Below, in pieces: positions 24,301 through 35,724 of a stretch of 64,000 nt of DNA. This stretch comes from Ridgeia piscesae (taxonomy: Eukaryota; Annelida; Polychaeta; Sabellida; Siboglinidae). Location of the stretch: assembly GCA_025642075.2 (NCBI GenBank), contig JAODUO010000585.1, positions 218,910-282,909 on the forward strand, in the 5' to 3' direction. The notes beneath the pieces are model-generated. The model had not been told where the DNA came from. It saw only the letters and a list, made by a program, of their open reading frames with translations, and searched no databases. The translations under genes and the position numbers were made by a program. Positions within the stretch are counted from its first letter, which is position 1, and each line of letters opens with the position of its first letter.

Positions 24301-25780
24301 ATTGTTAGATAATCAGTGAATATAACGTAGCATTCAGTGATACAACCATGCATGCACATTGCACATGTCACTGCCTTACTGGTGTGTTGTCTGCAGGTGT
24401 TGGTTCTCGTGATGGTTGCTCTATTGTCGTACAATATCAAGCCGAGATCAGTCACCTGCAAACCATGCTTAACCGCACAAAAGGATGAGTGGAAGAAATT
24501 GAAAGGAAAAAGTTTAATATGAATTAAGCATTTATTTAGAATATACACTATGGTGAATGCAACACATGAATTATAAAATTGTATAAGTAAGACATGAATG
24601 GTAATTTTCATTTATCTAAATAGCAGATCTCTATTCATTATAGGAAAGTGTGTGCGGGTGTGTGTGTGTGTGTATATATATAAATAGCACGTGAACATTC
24701 ACAGCAGAGAGATTAGAGAATAAATATAAAACGAATAGTAATATGTTACGCTTGATCTAATTTCTTAGTTACTCTATGCTACATACAAATAAAAAATATC
24801 CATATAAATGAAACCATTATCATACATTCTTAAATCCCCTCCACCTTTATAGATATATAACTGATCTATGTATAAATTCTAACTTCACTACACCTGCCAA
24901 CTCTTCTAGCTGTCCAGATATGCATTTATTTATGGGATCTAGACTGCCTTAGGTATGGAACATAGCATTAATGTTGTACTTTTACACACAAAAACCTATA
25001 TTACTACAGTTACTACTCAACCCCTGGCACATATACATATTGTGCACAGATGGGAAAATAATATGTAATAGGTACATTAGACGTCACATGGTGCACACCA
25101 TGGTATCAAGCAGCCGCTACACATATGTTATACACTTTTCTGAGTTAAGTTGCCAACATTTTTCTCTGGTCACTTCAACATGTCTTCTTTAGGTGACATA
25201 AAATATATACTTGTAGGAACAGAGAGAGGGGGAGCGAGGGAGAATGGAAGAGAGAAGCAAAGAGAGAGGGAGGGAGAGTGAGGGAGTGAGAGAAAATCCC
25301 TGAAAGCACATAACCAGCATCAATAGATCAGGAATACAATATAATTTGACCGCAAGTTAAAATCTAATAATTTGGTTAACACAATGTGGATGGGCATAAA
25401 GATATGAATTTTGTTATGATATTTGCACCGAAAAACAAGTTTTATTTGTTCACAAATTTATTTTTCACCTAGATATCAGTATACATAAATACATAGTAAA
25501 CTGTAAATTTTATTATCTCAGTCTATAGCAATAAACAATATAAAGAGAAAATATGCTCACAGGCGATACATAAAACACTGGACATAGTTTATCACATTAC
25601 AATGTTGTTGCTTGTCACATCAACTGCAGGAAGTAGTGAATGACCTGTGACAGGTCATATTACCGAGGGTTGACACGGTATCTCAATAAAGCAGACATTT
25701 TGAAGTATGCTGTGCAAAGTGTGGACACACAACTTGTAACCACTCACAAACACTATGTCAGTAGACAGTTCATTAGAATA
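21310..25780. other. AT-rich region with unassigned coding-like patches
   Basis: Plus-strand patches that follow plausible acceptors and read like protein are: 21944-22069 (LQIIRDLSDVVASW, stop), 23086-23178 (SSVRPTVASLFLGHNRAQYE, stop), about 23213-23330 (GWQSWCKDT, stop) and 24398-24522. A minus-strand frame spans 23863-24105. None belongs to a family I can name, and they do not join into one gene. GA-rich simple sequence lies at 25215-25290. The rest shows nothing. Confidence 0.3.
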
Positions 25781-25794
25781 AAAACATGTCAACT

Positions 25795-25990
25795 AAATAA
25801 AACAGCCCAACAAAATAAAATTAGCTCACCAGAATACAGATGGCCCACTAAAATTAATATAACCCACCAAAATATATATACAGCCCACCAGAACAAAGAT
25901 AGCCCACCAGAATAAAAATAACCCAACATAATTTTTATTAAGTCCACTAGAATAAAGATAGCCCACCAGAATTTAGGCAACCCACTGGAT
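25795..25990. repeat. Degenerate 20-bp tandem repeat
   Basis: About ten diverged copies of a roughly 20-bp unit with core AGCCCACCAGAATAAAGAT. No coding role was recognised. Confidence 0.85.
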
Positions 25991-25999
25991 CTCGCATCA

Positions 26000-26463
26000 A
26001 GTTGGTTTACAACATTAGCTAACATATGTGTAACCACATGGGCAACAGCGAAACCTTACTGAGCCATCGAGACTCTACAAATTCACTTAATGTGTAAATT
26101 AAACAGACACTGTACAATGTCATCCATTCTGTGATAAATGACTCCTACATGCAAAGTAATACTTTTAACAAACTGCAAGACAATCATATATTTCACATGA
26201 ATGTTTATACAGTTGTATGTTAAATGAATGTTTAATTTTAACTGTGCACGTCCTATAAGACATTTGAGTCAAGCAGCAGCATGGTGAGAACAACATCTCT
26301 CTGCTTGCCAGTATCAGCAGTACTCCACAACCATTAACTTTCAGAAAGACTCATATCTGTGACATTTTCAAAACCAATGTCCCTCACAACTGCTGTTAGC
26401 AATATAACTTTGGTTGTATTATTCAAACCATATCTCATCCCATGGCCAGTTGAACACAGTGCA
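26000..26463. other. No recognisable gene
   Basis: Unique AT-rich sequence leading into the tetranucleotide array. No family motif was seen. Confidence 0.55.
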
Positions 26464-27181
<718 letters not shown>

Positions 27182-27182
27182 A

Positions 27183-27400
27183 GGAGAGCCCTGTTAGGAA
27201 TCCATGCCCGTAATGGAGGATAATGTTTTTAGAACTGATGTGTTACCACAAATGGCTAAGAACAATGTGCTCCATCACTTTGCATAGAATACATGTTAAT
27301 GAAATTGGCTTGTATTTAGCAGGATTGCTTTTATTGCCTTTTTGTATATTGGTAATAGCTGTGGTCCAGGCTTATGGGAATTTGTCGGTGGTGTATGATG
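27183..27400 (-). pseudogene. LINE reverse-transcriptase fragment
   Basis: On the minus strand the sequence reads PISLTCILCKVMEHIVLSHL, the conserved RT block following the finger subdomain in non-LTR retrotransposons. It is preceded by IQKGNKSNPAKYK and followed by HGFLTGLS. Stops and a frame change are present (for example after SHLW). The fragment begins at the boundary with the tetranucleotide array, where the expected downstream part of the RT is missing. It is too short to name a clade. Confidence 0.8.
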
Positions 27401-27479
27401 GCACTAGGAAAAGCGATAAATTACTTAATGTCAATCTTGTCAACAGCTAGTACCTTCGACCTAACCCTAACCCTGATTC

Positions 27480-28122
27480 CACATAAGAACAACCAAAAAT
27501 GGGCATTTGTATTTTGAGTGATGAGCAAGTAGCCATTGCCCAGATAATCGGGGAGGAACAAATTCGTGGTACTGAACTTGAAGTGTCATGTTCTAAAGCT
27601 CTTGGGGCACTTTTAGTACTACAATTTACACAGCATAGATAGGACCCACACATTTTATTTCCTATAGTTTTGTGTGGAATATTTCCTACAGTTGTCTAGA
27701 GAATATTTCTGATAAGAAATATCCTTCAGTTATATAATATATCTTAAAGAAATTTCCTACCTAATATTACTTATAAAAATATATAAATAGGCTTTTTTCT
27801 ATAGGATATTTCCTGTAGACACTGTTCTGTTCGACATACTCATTAACATAGGGGCACACGTTGATCTTCATATATTTTATTATATCATAACTGTATTTAA
27901 ACACATTAATCATACATTAAATCAACTTTAATCAACAGTAATATCCAAACAGACTGAATGACCAAATAAAACAGATGCAAAGTGAAGTTTATTGAGCATA
28001 CATATACGTAAATGCAAGATATGAGAGTAATGACACATCATTTATCAAATGTTTGTGTGTATATATATATATATATAATATAACTACATATTATTTATTT
28101 TAGTTATATATATATATAAATG

Positions 28123-28177
<55 letters not shown>

Positions 28178-28376
28178 GATAATATATATATATATATATG
28201 TGTGTGTAAAAATGATAATGGTAAACAATAATGTGCCTTGAATATTACATGTGCGTATAAAATGTATTAATATCATGCACAAACTATTGTACATGGAATA
28301 TTTATTTCTGTAATGAAATTCGTTCATTCATATAAACATGTATATTATAATACAATACAAACACAATTATATATTA
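27480..28376. other. AT-rich region with (TA)n runs, no gene
   Basis: TA microsatellites occupy about 28056-28206. A short CCTAACCCTAACCC sits at 27467. No coding block was recognised. Confidence 0.6.
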
Positions 28377-28688
28377 GGTAAGTTCTTACTCAGTGCAACA
28401 TCCAATTATCAGGACTGCTCAAAGAGCTCTACACTTCACTCCCTGGATAACCTATTCAGTCAACCACCATCTTGCCTTCTCTGGGAAGAATCCAGCCACG
28501 TTGCAGTTAATGCATGAAGACTATTCATACACAACTATCCACCTCTGTCCCTAACCAGTGTTCATTCACACAGCGGAGTAGACTGGAGCAATCTAGAGTG
28601 GAAATAACTAGCCCAAGGCTTGATACAGCAGCACAGGTTTTGAATCCAGGTGTCCTTAGTCTAGAGTCTGAAGCTCTAGCCACTGTCC
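28377..28688 (-). mobile_element. SINE copy B, near full length, tRNA-derived head
   Basis: On the minus strand it starts ACAGTGGCTAGAGCTTCAGA, with a box A-like TGGCTAGAGC and a degenerate box B (GGATTCAAAACC). The body runs to a 3' end in GAGTAAGAACTTACC. It aligns along its length to the plus-strand copy at 57641-57935 (shared GCTTCAGACTCT, AGCCTTGGGC, GCTGGATKCTTCCCA, GTGAAGTGTAGAGC), which shows it is a dispersed family. Head and boxes indicate polymerase III ancestry, mobilised by a LINE partner that was not identified. Confidence 0.83.
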
Positions 28689-28689
28689 A

Positions 28690-29800
28690 CTATTGTATAT
28701 AAGACATACAACAAATTGACTACCCTAGGGCAGTGAGCATACAGAACGTCTAGAGATGATTTAATAAATGCTCATGTACACTGATAAGCTGTTCTCTGAA
28801 ATAGCAGACTACCTGTCACAATGACATTCACAACTGGAATAGGACAAGGAAAACATTGCTGGAGATATTAAATATAATATTACTGCTAGAATTAAATTAT
28901 AACGTAAATTATGTTAAATTATACATCAATTGACAACTGTGTAGAAAACTAGTCAAAGGTAGTGACAGCTGTTTTACTTACATAGGCATTGGAACCTTCA
29001 TAATGGGTTTAGACACACTATTTGTGGACTCTGCACACCTTCAAGAAGTTGTTTTTAGGCACTGGGACCTTTATAATGAGGGTCTGAGCCCAATATATGT
29101 GGACTGTTGGCACAGCCACAACATTGGTTTATTGGTGAGCATTTTGGGGTGTTGAGATTATAGCTGAACAACCCCTCCCCTTTTCCAATGTCAATGACTT
29201 GATAGTTGATTTTGATCATAGTATATAAAATAGGTACATGGTATTTTGTAAACAGGCACACCCTGGCATGAGTAACAAACATTGCCAGTCTTGTAAACAA
29301 TTATTGGTAATTTTTATAAAAACAATTGTAAAATATCATAATACTTTATTCTATTAGAACCATTCAATATCATATGAGTACTTGAATTCCAAAAGGATTC
29401 CACTTGTTTTGGTTTTCATTTTTGGCTTTGACCCAAATGACTATAAAGTAAACATAATTCCATCTATAAATCTGTGAAATATCAACACACACAGATGCCC
29501 TCAGTGCTAAAAAGCTGGGGTCACTTAGAGGCACCCATTCCCCTGACGTCACGTGACTAGCTGGTTGCTTTGCGACATGCAAATAACCACAAATATAAAT
29601 TTTATGTAGGCTTAATGACACGAATTTGCAACCAACACATACATCCATTGTATCTGGCATATAATCTAACAAGGTATTAAATTCTATATACACAAAGAAA
29701 TGACTTAATGAATGGGTAACTACCAGTGGACCAAATCTCACTAGTGTCAGTCACTTAATGTCAATTAAACTAATCACACATTTTAAATGATTTACCACAC
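28690..29800. other. No recognisable gene
   Basis: AT-rich intergenic DNA downstream of ZNF-A. Nothing was recognised on either strand. Confidence 0.55.
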
Positions 29801-29803
29801 ATA

Positions 29804-30205
29804 TCAACCACTATCCATTTTACCGACACGTATAACAAGCGTGCAGTTTCTCACATGTGTAAGTACTTTGTGTTGTTTCAAAGAAATGTACAGTTTCTTG
29901 CCAGTGAGAGTAATTTTGTGACATTTCAGAAAACATGAATATTTGAGTGACTTTCCACATGTGTCACAGCTGTATCGTTTCTCATCACAGTGAGTCATTT
30001 CATGACTTCAGATTATGAGAAATTTCGAATGACTTTCCATGTTTTATATATGTAGTTTCAAGTATAAATAATTTTGTTTGAGAGCACCTGAAAGTGTGAA
30101 CAATTTTCCAGACGTGTCACAAGTGAATGATTTTTCAACTGTGTGAGTCAATTCATAATAGGTCAAAATACTTAATTTGATGAAGCATTTTCTACTGTAG
30201 TAAAA
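29804..30205 (-). pseudogene. Decayed zinc fingers downstream of ZNF-A
   Basis: Beyond the ZNF-A stop the minus strand still shows finger debris: YSCDTCGKSLKYSCFLKCHK near 29960-29900, with shifted remains before and after it. These are unreadable as one frame. They suggest that the ancestral gene had more fingers and that a stop shortened it. Confidence 0.7.
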
Positions 30206-30207
30206 GT

Positions 30208-32259
30208 TTACCGTTTCACTCCAATGTGTGTCATTTCATGAGTTTTCAAAGTATGCGACAGAATAAATGACTTTCCACATGTTTCACATTTGAATGGTTT
30301 CTCACCTGTGTGAGTCATTTTATGATAGTTTAAACCACTTAAATTTATATATGACTTTCCACATGTATTACAAATGCATGGTTTCTCACCTGTGTGAATC
30401 TTTTTATGACGTTTCAGAGTAAACAGCTTTATGAATGACTTTCCACAGTTATCACATGTGTAAGGTTTCTCACCTGTGTGAGTCAATTCATGATATTTCA
30501 GAGAAGCCAAATGTACAAAAGATTTTCCACATTTATCACAGATGTATGGTTTCTCACCAGTGTGAGTCAATTCATGATATTTCAGAGCAGCTGACTGTGT
30601 ATAACCCTTTCCACATGTATTACAAATGCATGGTTTCTCACCTGTATGAGTAATTTTGTGAGCATTCAGAGATTTCAACTGTATGAATGACTTTCCGCAT
30701 GTGTCACAAGTATATGTTTTCTCACCAGTGTGAGCCATTTTGTGTTGTTTCAGAGTTTTCAACTGTCTGAATGATTTTCCACATATGTTACAAATGTGAT
30801 GTTTCAGGGCACCAGAAAGTGTGGGTGACTTTCCACATGTATCAGAAGTGTACGGTTTCTTGCCAGTGTGACTTATTTTGTGACATTTGAGAGTTTTCAA
30901 ATCTCTGAATGACTGTTTACATATGCTACAAATGTACGGTTTCTCACTATTGTGAATCATTTCATGACGTTTCAGAGTATGCAACCGTCCAAATGACATT
31001 CCACATGTATTACAAATGTGTGGTGTCTCACCAGTGTGTGTCATTCTATGTCGTTTCAGAGTATACAACTTTATGAATGACTTTCCACATATATTACAAA
31101 TGTGTGCCTTCTCTCCTGTGTGTGTCTTTTCATGATATTTCAGGTCAGCCGCATATACAAAAGACCTTCCACATGTATCACAAATGTATGGTCTCTTGCC
31201 AGTATGAATTATTGCATGATTTTTCAAATTGTTCAACTGTCTGAATGACTTTCCACATGCCTCACAAATGTATGGTTTCTCTTCTCTGTGAGTGATTTTG
31301 TGTTGTTTCAGATGTTTCAGCTGTGCGAATGAATTACCACATATGTTGCAAATGTATGGTTTCTCACCTGTGTGAATCATTTTGTGATGTTTCAGAGTAC
31401 ACACCTTTATGAATGACTTCCCACAAGTGTCACAAGTGTGTGGTTTTTCTCCTGAGTGGATCATTTTATGATATTTCAGGTACGACGAATATATGAAAGA
31501 CTTGCCACATGTGTCACAACTGTGCGGTTTCTCACTTGTGTGAGTTCGTTTGTGTAGTTTCAGGTTTTTCAACCGTTTAAATGACTTTCCACATGTATCG
31601 CAAGTATATGGGTTTTCATTAATTCGAGTCATTTCATTTGCAGGAACTGGGTTACTTCTCGTTGTCAGTAATAATTGGAGGATGTGTTTGTTACTGTTGC
31701 ATTGCTCAACCTGGTCAACGTTTTCACTGCATCCTTCGTCTGAGACACTGTGAGTGGGTTCAGCTTTGACCTCTTTCAACACGCCCGCCTCACACACGAT
31801 CCAAATTCTCGTCTCTTCCCTATCACCGTCGCATTCATCAGGGTCTGTCATTTCTTGTTTCACTTTGATCGGTTCATTATCAATGTGTATACACAGTGGC
31901 AGCTGGTCTACATCGTTGAATTGCAGAATATCTTCCTGGTTGCTTGTTTCAATTTCAGTCCTATTCACAGTGTCCAGGCCTGTCTTCAGTTGAACATCAA
32001 CATTGCACATTTGCCCACTGCAAACACCATCTTCATGCTCGACTTTTACTTGCTCGGTGTCAACTTTTCGACTTCGCACAGATTCATTGTCATCAGAACA
32101 ACATATCTGAACGTCAGGATAACTTCCACAAGTTGTAGAGATTCTGTCTTGAGTGAAGTCTGATTCAGTGAGCTGAGAGTCTTCTTGAGTTGTGTTGTAG
32201 ACTGGTAAGTCGATCTCTGCACCTGCATCTTGTTGATCTCCGTTGTCCATTTTGTTTGA
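30208..32259 (-). CDS. ZNF-A, finger exon of a C2H2 zinc-finger protein
   Basis: Single large exon preceded by the acceptor TTTATTTCTAG (minus strand, AG at 32261-32260); it continues in phase 0 from exon 2 (32840). Residues 1-210 of this exon are acidic and finger-free, with psi-K-x-E SUMO-type motifs (VKVE, VKQE, VKAE). Then come 17 C2H2 units of 28 residues with TGEKP-type linkers up to the stop. The tenth unit (YTSDTCGKSPTLSGALKH) has lost a cysteine and its last histidine; the other 16 look intact. Such proteins bind DNA in the nucleus and often repress through SUMO-dependent partners; that role is inferred. There is no KRAB, SCAN, BTB or ZAD domain. The nearest relative in the window is ZNF-B. 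The total predicted protein is 748 residues with exon 2. Confidence 0.93.
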   Translation of the reverse strand, partial: SNKMDNGDQQDAGAEIDLPVYNTTQEDSQLTESDFTQDRISTTCGSYPDVQICCSDDNESVRSRKVDTEQVKVEHEDGVCSGQMCNVDVQLKTGLDTVNRTEIETSNQEDILQFNDVDQLPLCIHIDNEPIKVKQEMTDPDECDGDREETRIWIVCEAGVLKEVKAEPTHSVSDEGCSENVDQVEQCNSNKHILQLLLTTRSNPVPANEMTRINENPYTCDTCGKSFKRLKNLKLHKRTHTSEKPHSCDTCGKSFIYSSYLKYHKMIHSGEKPHTCDTCGKSFIKVCTLKHHKMIHTGEKPYICNICGNSFAQLKHLKQHKITHREEKPYICEACGKSFRQLNNLKNHAIIHTGKRPYICDTCGRSFVYAADLKYHEKTHTGEKAHICNICGKSFIKLYTLKRHRMTHTGETPHICNTCGMSFGRLHTLKRHEMIHNSEKPYICSICKQSFRDLKTLKCHKISHTGKKPYTSDTCGKSPTLSGALKHHICNICGKSFRQLKTLKQHKMAHTGEKTYTCDTCGKSFIQLKSLNAHKITHTGEKPCICNTCGKGYTQSAALKYHELTHTGEKPYICDKCGKSFVHLASLKYHELTHTGEKPYTCDNCGKSFIKLFTLKRHKKIHTGEKPCICNTCGKSYINLSGLNYHKMTHTGEKPFKCETCGKSFILSHTLKTHEMTHIGVKR

Positions 32260-32264
32260 CTAGA

Positions 32265-32835
32265 AATAAAACATACAGATAAAGGTATTATGTAAATTGA
32301 ATTAGTAGTAGTTGTGTTATATCTGGGAAATCCATTTTTCAATTTTGAATACAAATAGAATCACTCAACATTATTATGTGTACTTAACATATATGGGTAC
32401 ATTGAGAAGTATGTACCTGGTAAATGCAGATAGAAATACTCTTAATCAGTTCATATATAAGTACAAATATATTTCTGAGTCGGCAGTGATTAATAACACA
32501 ATTCAAATTAAATATATGCATAACATGAACTAATTATATAGATAAGATTACTTTGAAATGGGGCAATAAGCCGCAATATGCCCTGAAGTCCTTTGGACTT
32601 CCTCAGTTTGTGTTTATTTATAAAAACGTTTTGGTGGATCATAGTTACAGATCATTAAGGTCCATGATGGATGTAAAATGTTGACGGGTTTAGTGGAGAC
32701 TTTAGTAGTAGAGACCTTATGACAAAATGTAGACGTTTACCAGCTTTGGGGCCCTTAGAATGAATCAATCAAACACACATTTCACGTGCGTGGTGGCAGT
32801 ATCCTAAGATATGCCAGTGCGAAATGACAGACATC
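32265..32835. other. ZNF-A intron
   Basis: An intron of 579 bases between donor GTAAGA and acceptor TTTCTAG. It includes a short dispersed repeat (about 32752-32816, ATCAATCAAACA core) also seen in the ZNF-B intron near 44516-44602. Confidence 0.7.
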
Positions 32836-32839
32836 TTAC

Positions 32840-33034
32840 CTCAGGATCTGTCTCCTGTTTCACCCTGTCGAGATGTGGCCTGCTGGCTTGTATCGTCTCA
32901 CCATGTGTGTGAGCCACTGGGGCTGACACCAACTTCACCTTACATCGCTCTGCCTCTTCCTCCGCCATTCGCTCCTCTTCCTCCTCCTTTCCCTCCTCTT
33001 CCACTTTTAGCTTCTTCTCCTCCTCTTCTATCAT
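32840..33034 (-). CDS. ZNF-A, acidic exon with predicted start
   Basis: 65 codons from ATG 33034 to the GAG before donor GTAAGA. The sequence is Glu-rich and likely coiled or disordered (MIEEEEKKLKVEEEG). It ends in a conserved block (KLVSAPVAHTHGE, then DRVKQETDPE) shared with ZNF-B, again with a VKQE SUMO-type motif. The start was chosen because the same frame is closed by TGA at 33145-33143 and 33034 is the first in-frame ATG. It has A at -3, better than the upstream ATGs. Joining to 32259 is in frame. An earlier start in an unseen exon is excluded by that stop. Confidence 0.8.
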
Positions 33035-33326
33035 CTTCTCACAGTTTTCACTTTCCTCGTGCTCCTCACATTTCCTGTCTTCCTTCTCCTTCTCCTGTGG
33101 TGGCTGCTCATTCACTGCTGCTCCTGCTCCTGTGGTGGCTGCTCATTCACTGCTCCTGTGGTGGCTGCTCATTCACTGCTCCTGTGGTGGCTGCTCATTC
33201 ACTGCTCCTGCTCCTGTGGTGGCTGCTCATTCACTGCTCCTGCTCCTGTGGTGGCTGCTCATTCACTTCTCCTGCTCCTGTGGTGGCTGCTCATTCACTG
33301 CTCCTGCTCCTGTGGTGGCGGCTCAT
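33031..33326 (-). promoter_or_regulatory. Chain of eight mini-uORFs in the ZNF-A leader
   Basis: A 26/32-bp tandem repeat in the 5' untranslated part of exon 2 (exon begins 33344 after acceptor CATTTGCAG) creates eight consecutive uORFs. They start at 33326, 33294, 33262, 33230, 33198, 33172, 33146 and 33111 and encode 11, 11, 11, 11, 9, 9, 12 and 26 residues (Ser, His, Arg-rich, starting MSSHHRS). Each stop TGA overlaps the next ATG as ATGA, and the last overlaps the predicted ZNF-A start at 33034. The uORF ATGs have T at -3 (weak context). This is an arrangement suited to leaky scanning or reinitiation control; function is inferred. Confidence 0.7.
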
Positions 33327-33623
33327 TCAGTCTGCTGGTGCGTTCTGCAAATGAAAAATGTGGACATGCAATCAAAATGCAAATTTCTTGTTTATTACAT
33401 GTGTACCCTAAGATACACCTATGCAACATTAGAGAAAAAGTTACCTAAGAGTTTTGAAAGAGTTTTTTTAATCAATTTTTTGACCTTCAGAACGATCCAA
33501 TCAAAAACAGTTCTTGTGCACAGTAGCAGTGACACATTACAAAAGAAACGGGCCTGAAGCCCTTTTGACTATTACGGTAAGTATAGGTAATTATCAATTA
33601 TCACCACTTTGTCTCTCCACCGT

Positions 33624-33872
33624 AATCACCTAATTGGCATTTTCTCTGGTTAGTCATGTAAGATGACCAGAAACACAGCCACAGGCATTTTGTGTGATTG
33701 CAGCAGACGATATCAATGAAATGTATGAATTTTCACTGTATAGTTGCCATGAATATTATGTTTCTCTCTTTGTCAATTGTCACTTACAGGTAACAATATA
33801 TCTTTAACTGGTAGACACCAAGGTCATATCATTTAAAAAATAATTAAACAAACATAAAAATAAACACTGTAA
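33624..33872. repeat. Dispersed repeat R1, copy 1
   Basis: Shares ACCTAATTGGCATTTYCTCT, GCAGCAGACRATATCAAT, TGTATGAATTTTCACT and ACTTACAGGTRACAATA with 53534-53785 over about 250 bp, in the same orientation. A shorter match is at 51714-51778. No ORF. Confidence 0.85.
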
Positions 33873-33959
33873 CTGAAGATGGCAACTGTGTCATAACAAA
33901 TATGTGTGTATTATATGGAACTATTCTGTCTGTCCATATCCCGGTCATGGTTGAAGTTG

Positions 33960-35720
33960 ATTTAGTTAGCTCCTGATGTTGAACATGGTAGTTCCAATGG
34001 TGTTAGATGCAAAATTGATTGGTCTGCCCAGAGTAAAAATGTACTTTATGAGTATGGGGTACAAACATATTACCTACTGAGAGATGTTGAGATACCAACT
34101 GACGTTTTATTGTGTAAAGACTGCAACTGTACTAGCGTAGCTCTAGCATAAAGTGCCTTGCAAAAATATTATGATAATATAATGTGTGTGATAAACACTG
34201 CTGATCAGAAGACTATAAAAACAAACAAACCATCCAAGGGTAAAAATGTTTAACCTGCCAGGTTGGAAAGAATTTGCATCTGATCTCTATGATATGTCTC
34301 GAGAAACGTATACCATGTGGAAAAATACCGGTAGTCCCAGGAAAGGTCCACTTTCTGACATGAAAAACAGAGCTAAGGCTAGATTTAAAGGTGCTATGAG
34401 ATTCATAAGAAGCAATGAAGATGTACTAAGAAAGGAATCACTTGCCAAAAAGCTGTTGTGTATAAATGACAAAGCATTTTGGAAAGAAATTAAGCTAATG
34501 AATAACAGTAATTTGTCTCTTCCAAATGTTATTGATGGTGTAATTGGGTTACACAACATTGTATATATGTGGAAATACCATTATGATGATCTATTGAATT
34601 GTCTAAGTAACAATAAAGATGTAAATAATATTTGTAAAAATGCTGAATATCAAAGGGATGTAGAGGTGTCACACTCGGAGATTATCCATGCCATAAAAGA
34701 TTTGAAAGACAACAAGAGTTGTGGTTTAGATGGTATATCTGCAGAACATTTGAAACATTGCAGTGGTGTTGTAATTCCATTGTTGTCTATGTGCTTTACC
34801 AGCTTATTTGTTCATGGGACTTTACCTGAATCCATGATATCTGTTGTACTTGTGCCCATTGTTCAAAACGAAAAATGCTAGCATATGTAGCAAGAGTAAT
34901 TACATACCTATTGTTTTAGCCAGCATTGTGTCCAAAGTTTTTGAAAACATTATTTATGACCATATTGCATACAGCTTAATTACATGTGATAATCAGTTTG
35001 ATGTCAAGGCTAAATATAGTACAGAGTACAGACTTGTGTATATATGGCTTATATGCCTTCAAAGAGGCTGTACATACTAAAATATAGGAGTTCGAATAGT
35101 AATGTATACTCATGTTTTTTGACCGTGTAAATCACTTATGTTCTATTTGAAAAACTTATAAAGCGGGGCATACCTGTATATATAGTTAGGATTTTAATAT
35201 TTTTGTATACTACTTTAAAAATACACGTACATTTGAAAAATATTATGTCCAATAATTGTTCTGTTACTAACGGGGTGCGTCAAGGAGGAATTATCTCTCC
35301 TTATCTTTTTTGTGTTTACATGGATGATCTCAATAACAAATTAAACAATGTAAATGCTGGATGTATAATTGGTTCCTCGTTAATTAACCATTTGATGTAT
35401 CCTGATGATTTAGTGCTCATGGCACCTTCATCTATAGGTTTATCAATGTTATTATGTTAGGATATTAAATACAATAGTACCAAAAGTAACGTTATGCTAT
35501 TTACTTGTAAAAGGTTCAAAGACATACACATTACAAGAGAATTTATGCTCAGGGTAGTGCCTTCATCTGACAGTTTTACATGTGTACAGAATCTGTAAAA
35601 TGTACTTTACTTAAATCCTACTGTACTTCATTAGATACATGCCAGCTGTGGTGTTGCTATAGAGCAGAGTCAATGAGAAAACTGTGTAGCATACAATAAT
35701 GTGTTTTGTAATGATTTTTA
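33960..35720 (+). pseudogene. LINE pol remnant (non-LTR reverse transcriptase)
   Basis: A degenerate but ordered RT region. It has an upstream linker block (LPGWKEFASDLYDMSRE, SPRKGPLSDMKNRAKARFK), RT motif SCGLDGISAEHLK near 34735, then IPIVLASIVSKVFENII after a shift near 34860. The core VRQGGIISPYLFCVYMDDL is near 35275, and the active-site box reads YPDD instead of YADD near 35400. Between 35080 and 35200 the frame is lost. The tail after 35460 still reads STKSNVMLF. Its sequence type differs from the CR1-like LINE at 59-62 kb. It is inactive because of shifts, stops and the altered active-site box. Confidence 0.88.
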
Positions 35721-35724
35721 TGCA

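Noticed and set aside
27464..27480. Interstitial telomere repeat (CCTAACCCTAACCC)
   Set aside because: Only about two units; too short to claim.
33113..33115. GTG as start of a longer ZNF-A exon
   Set aside because: Non-ATG start would be exceptional; the first in-frame ATG at 33034 has good context and matches the ATGA chain.
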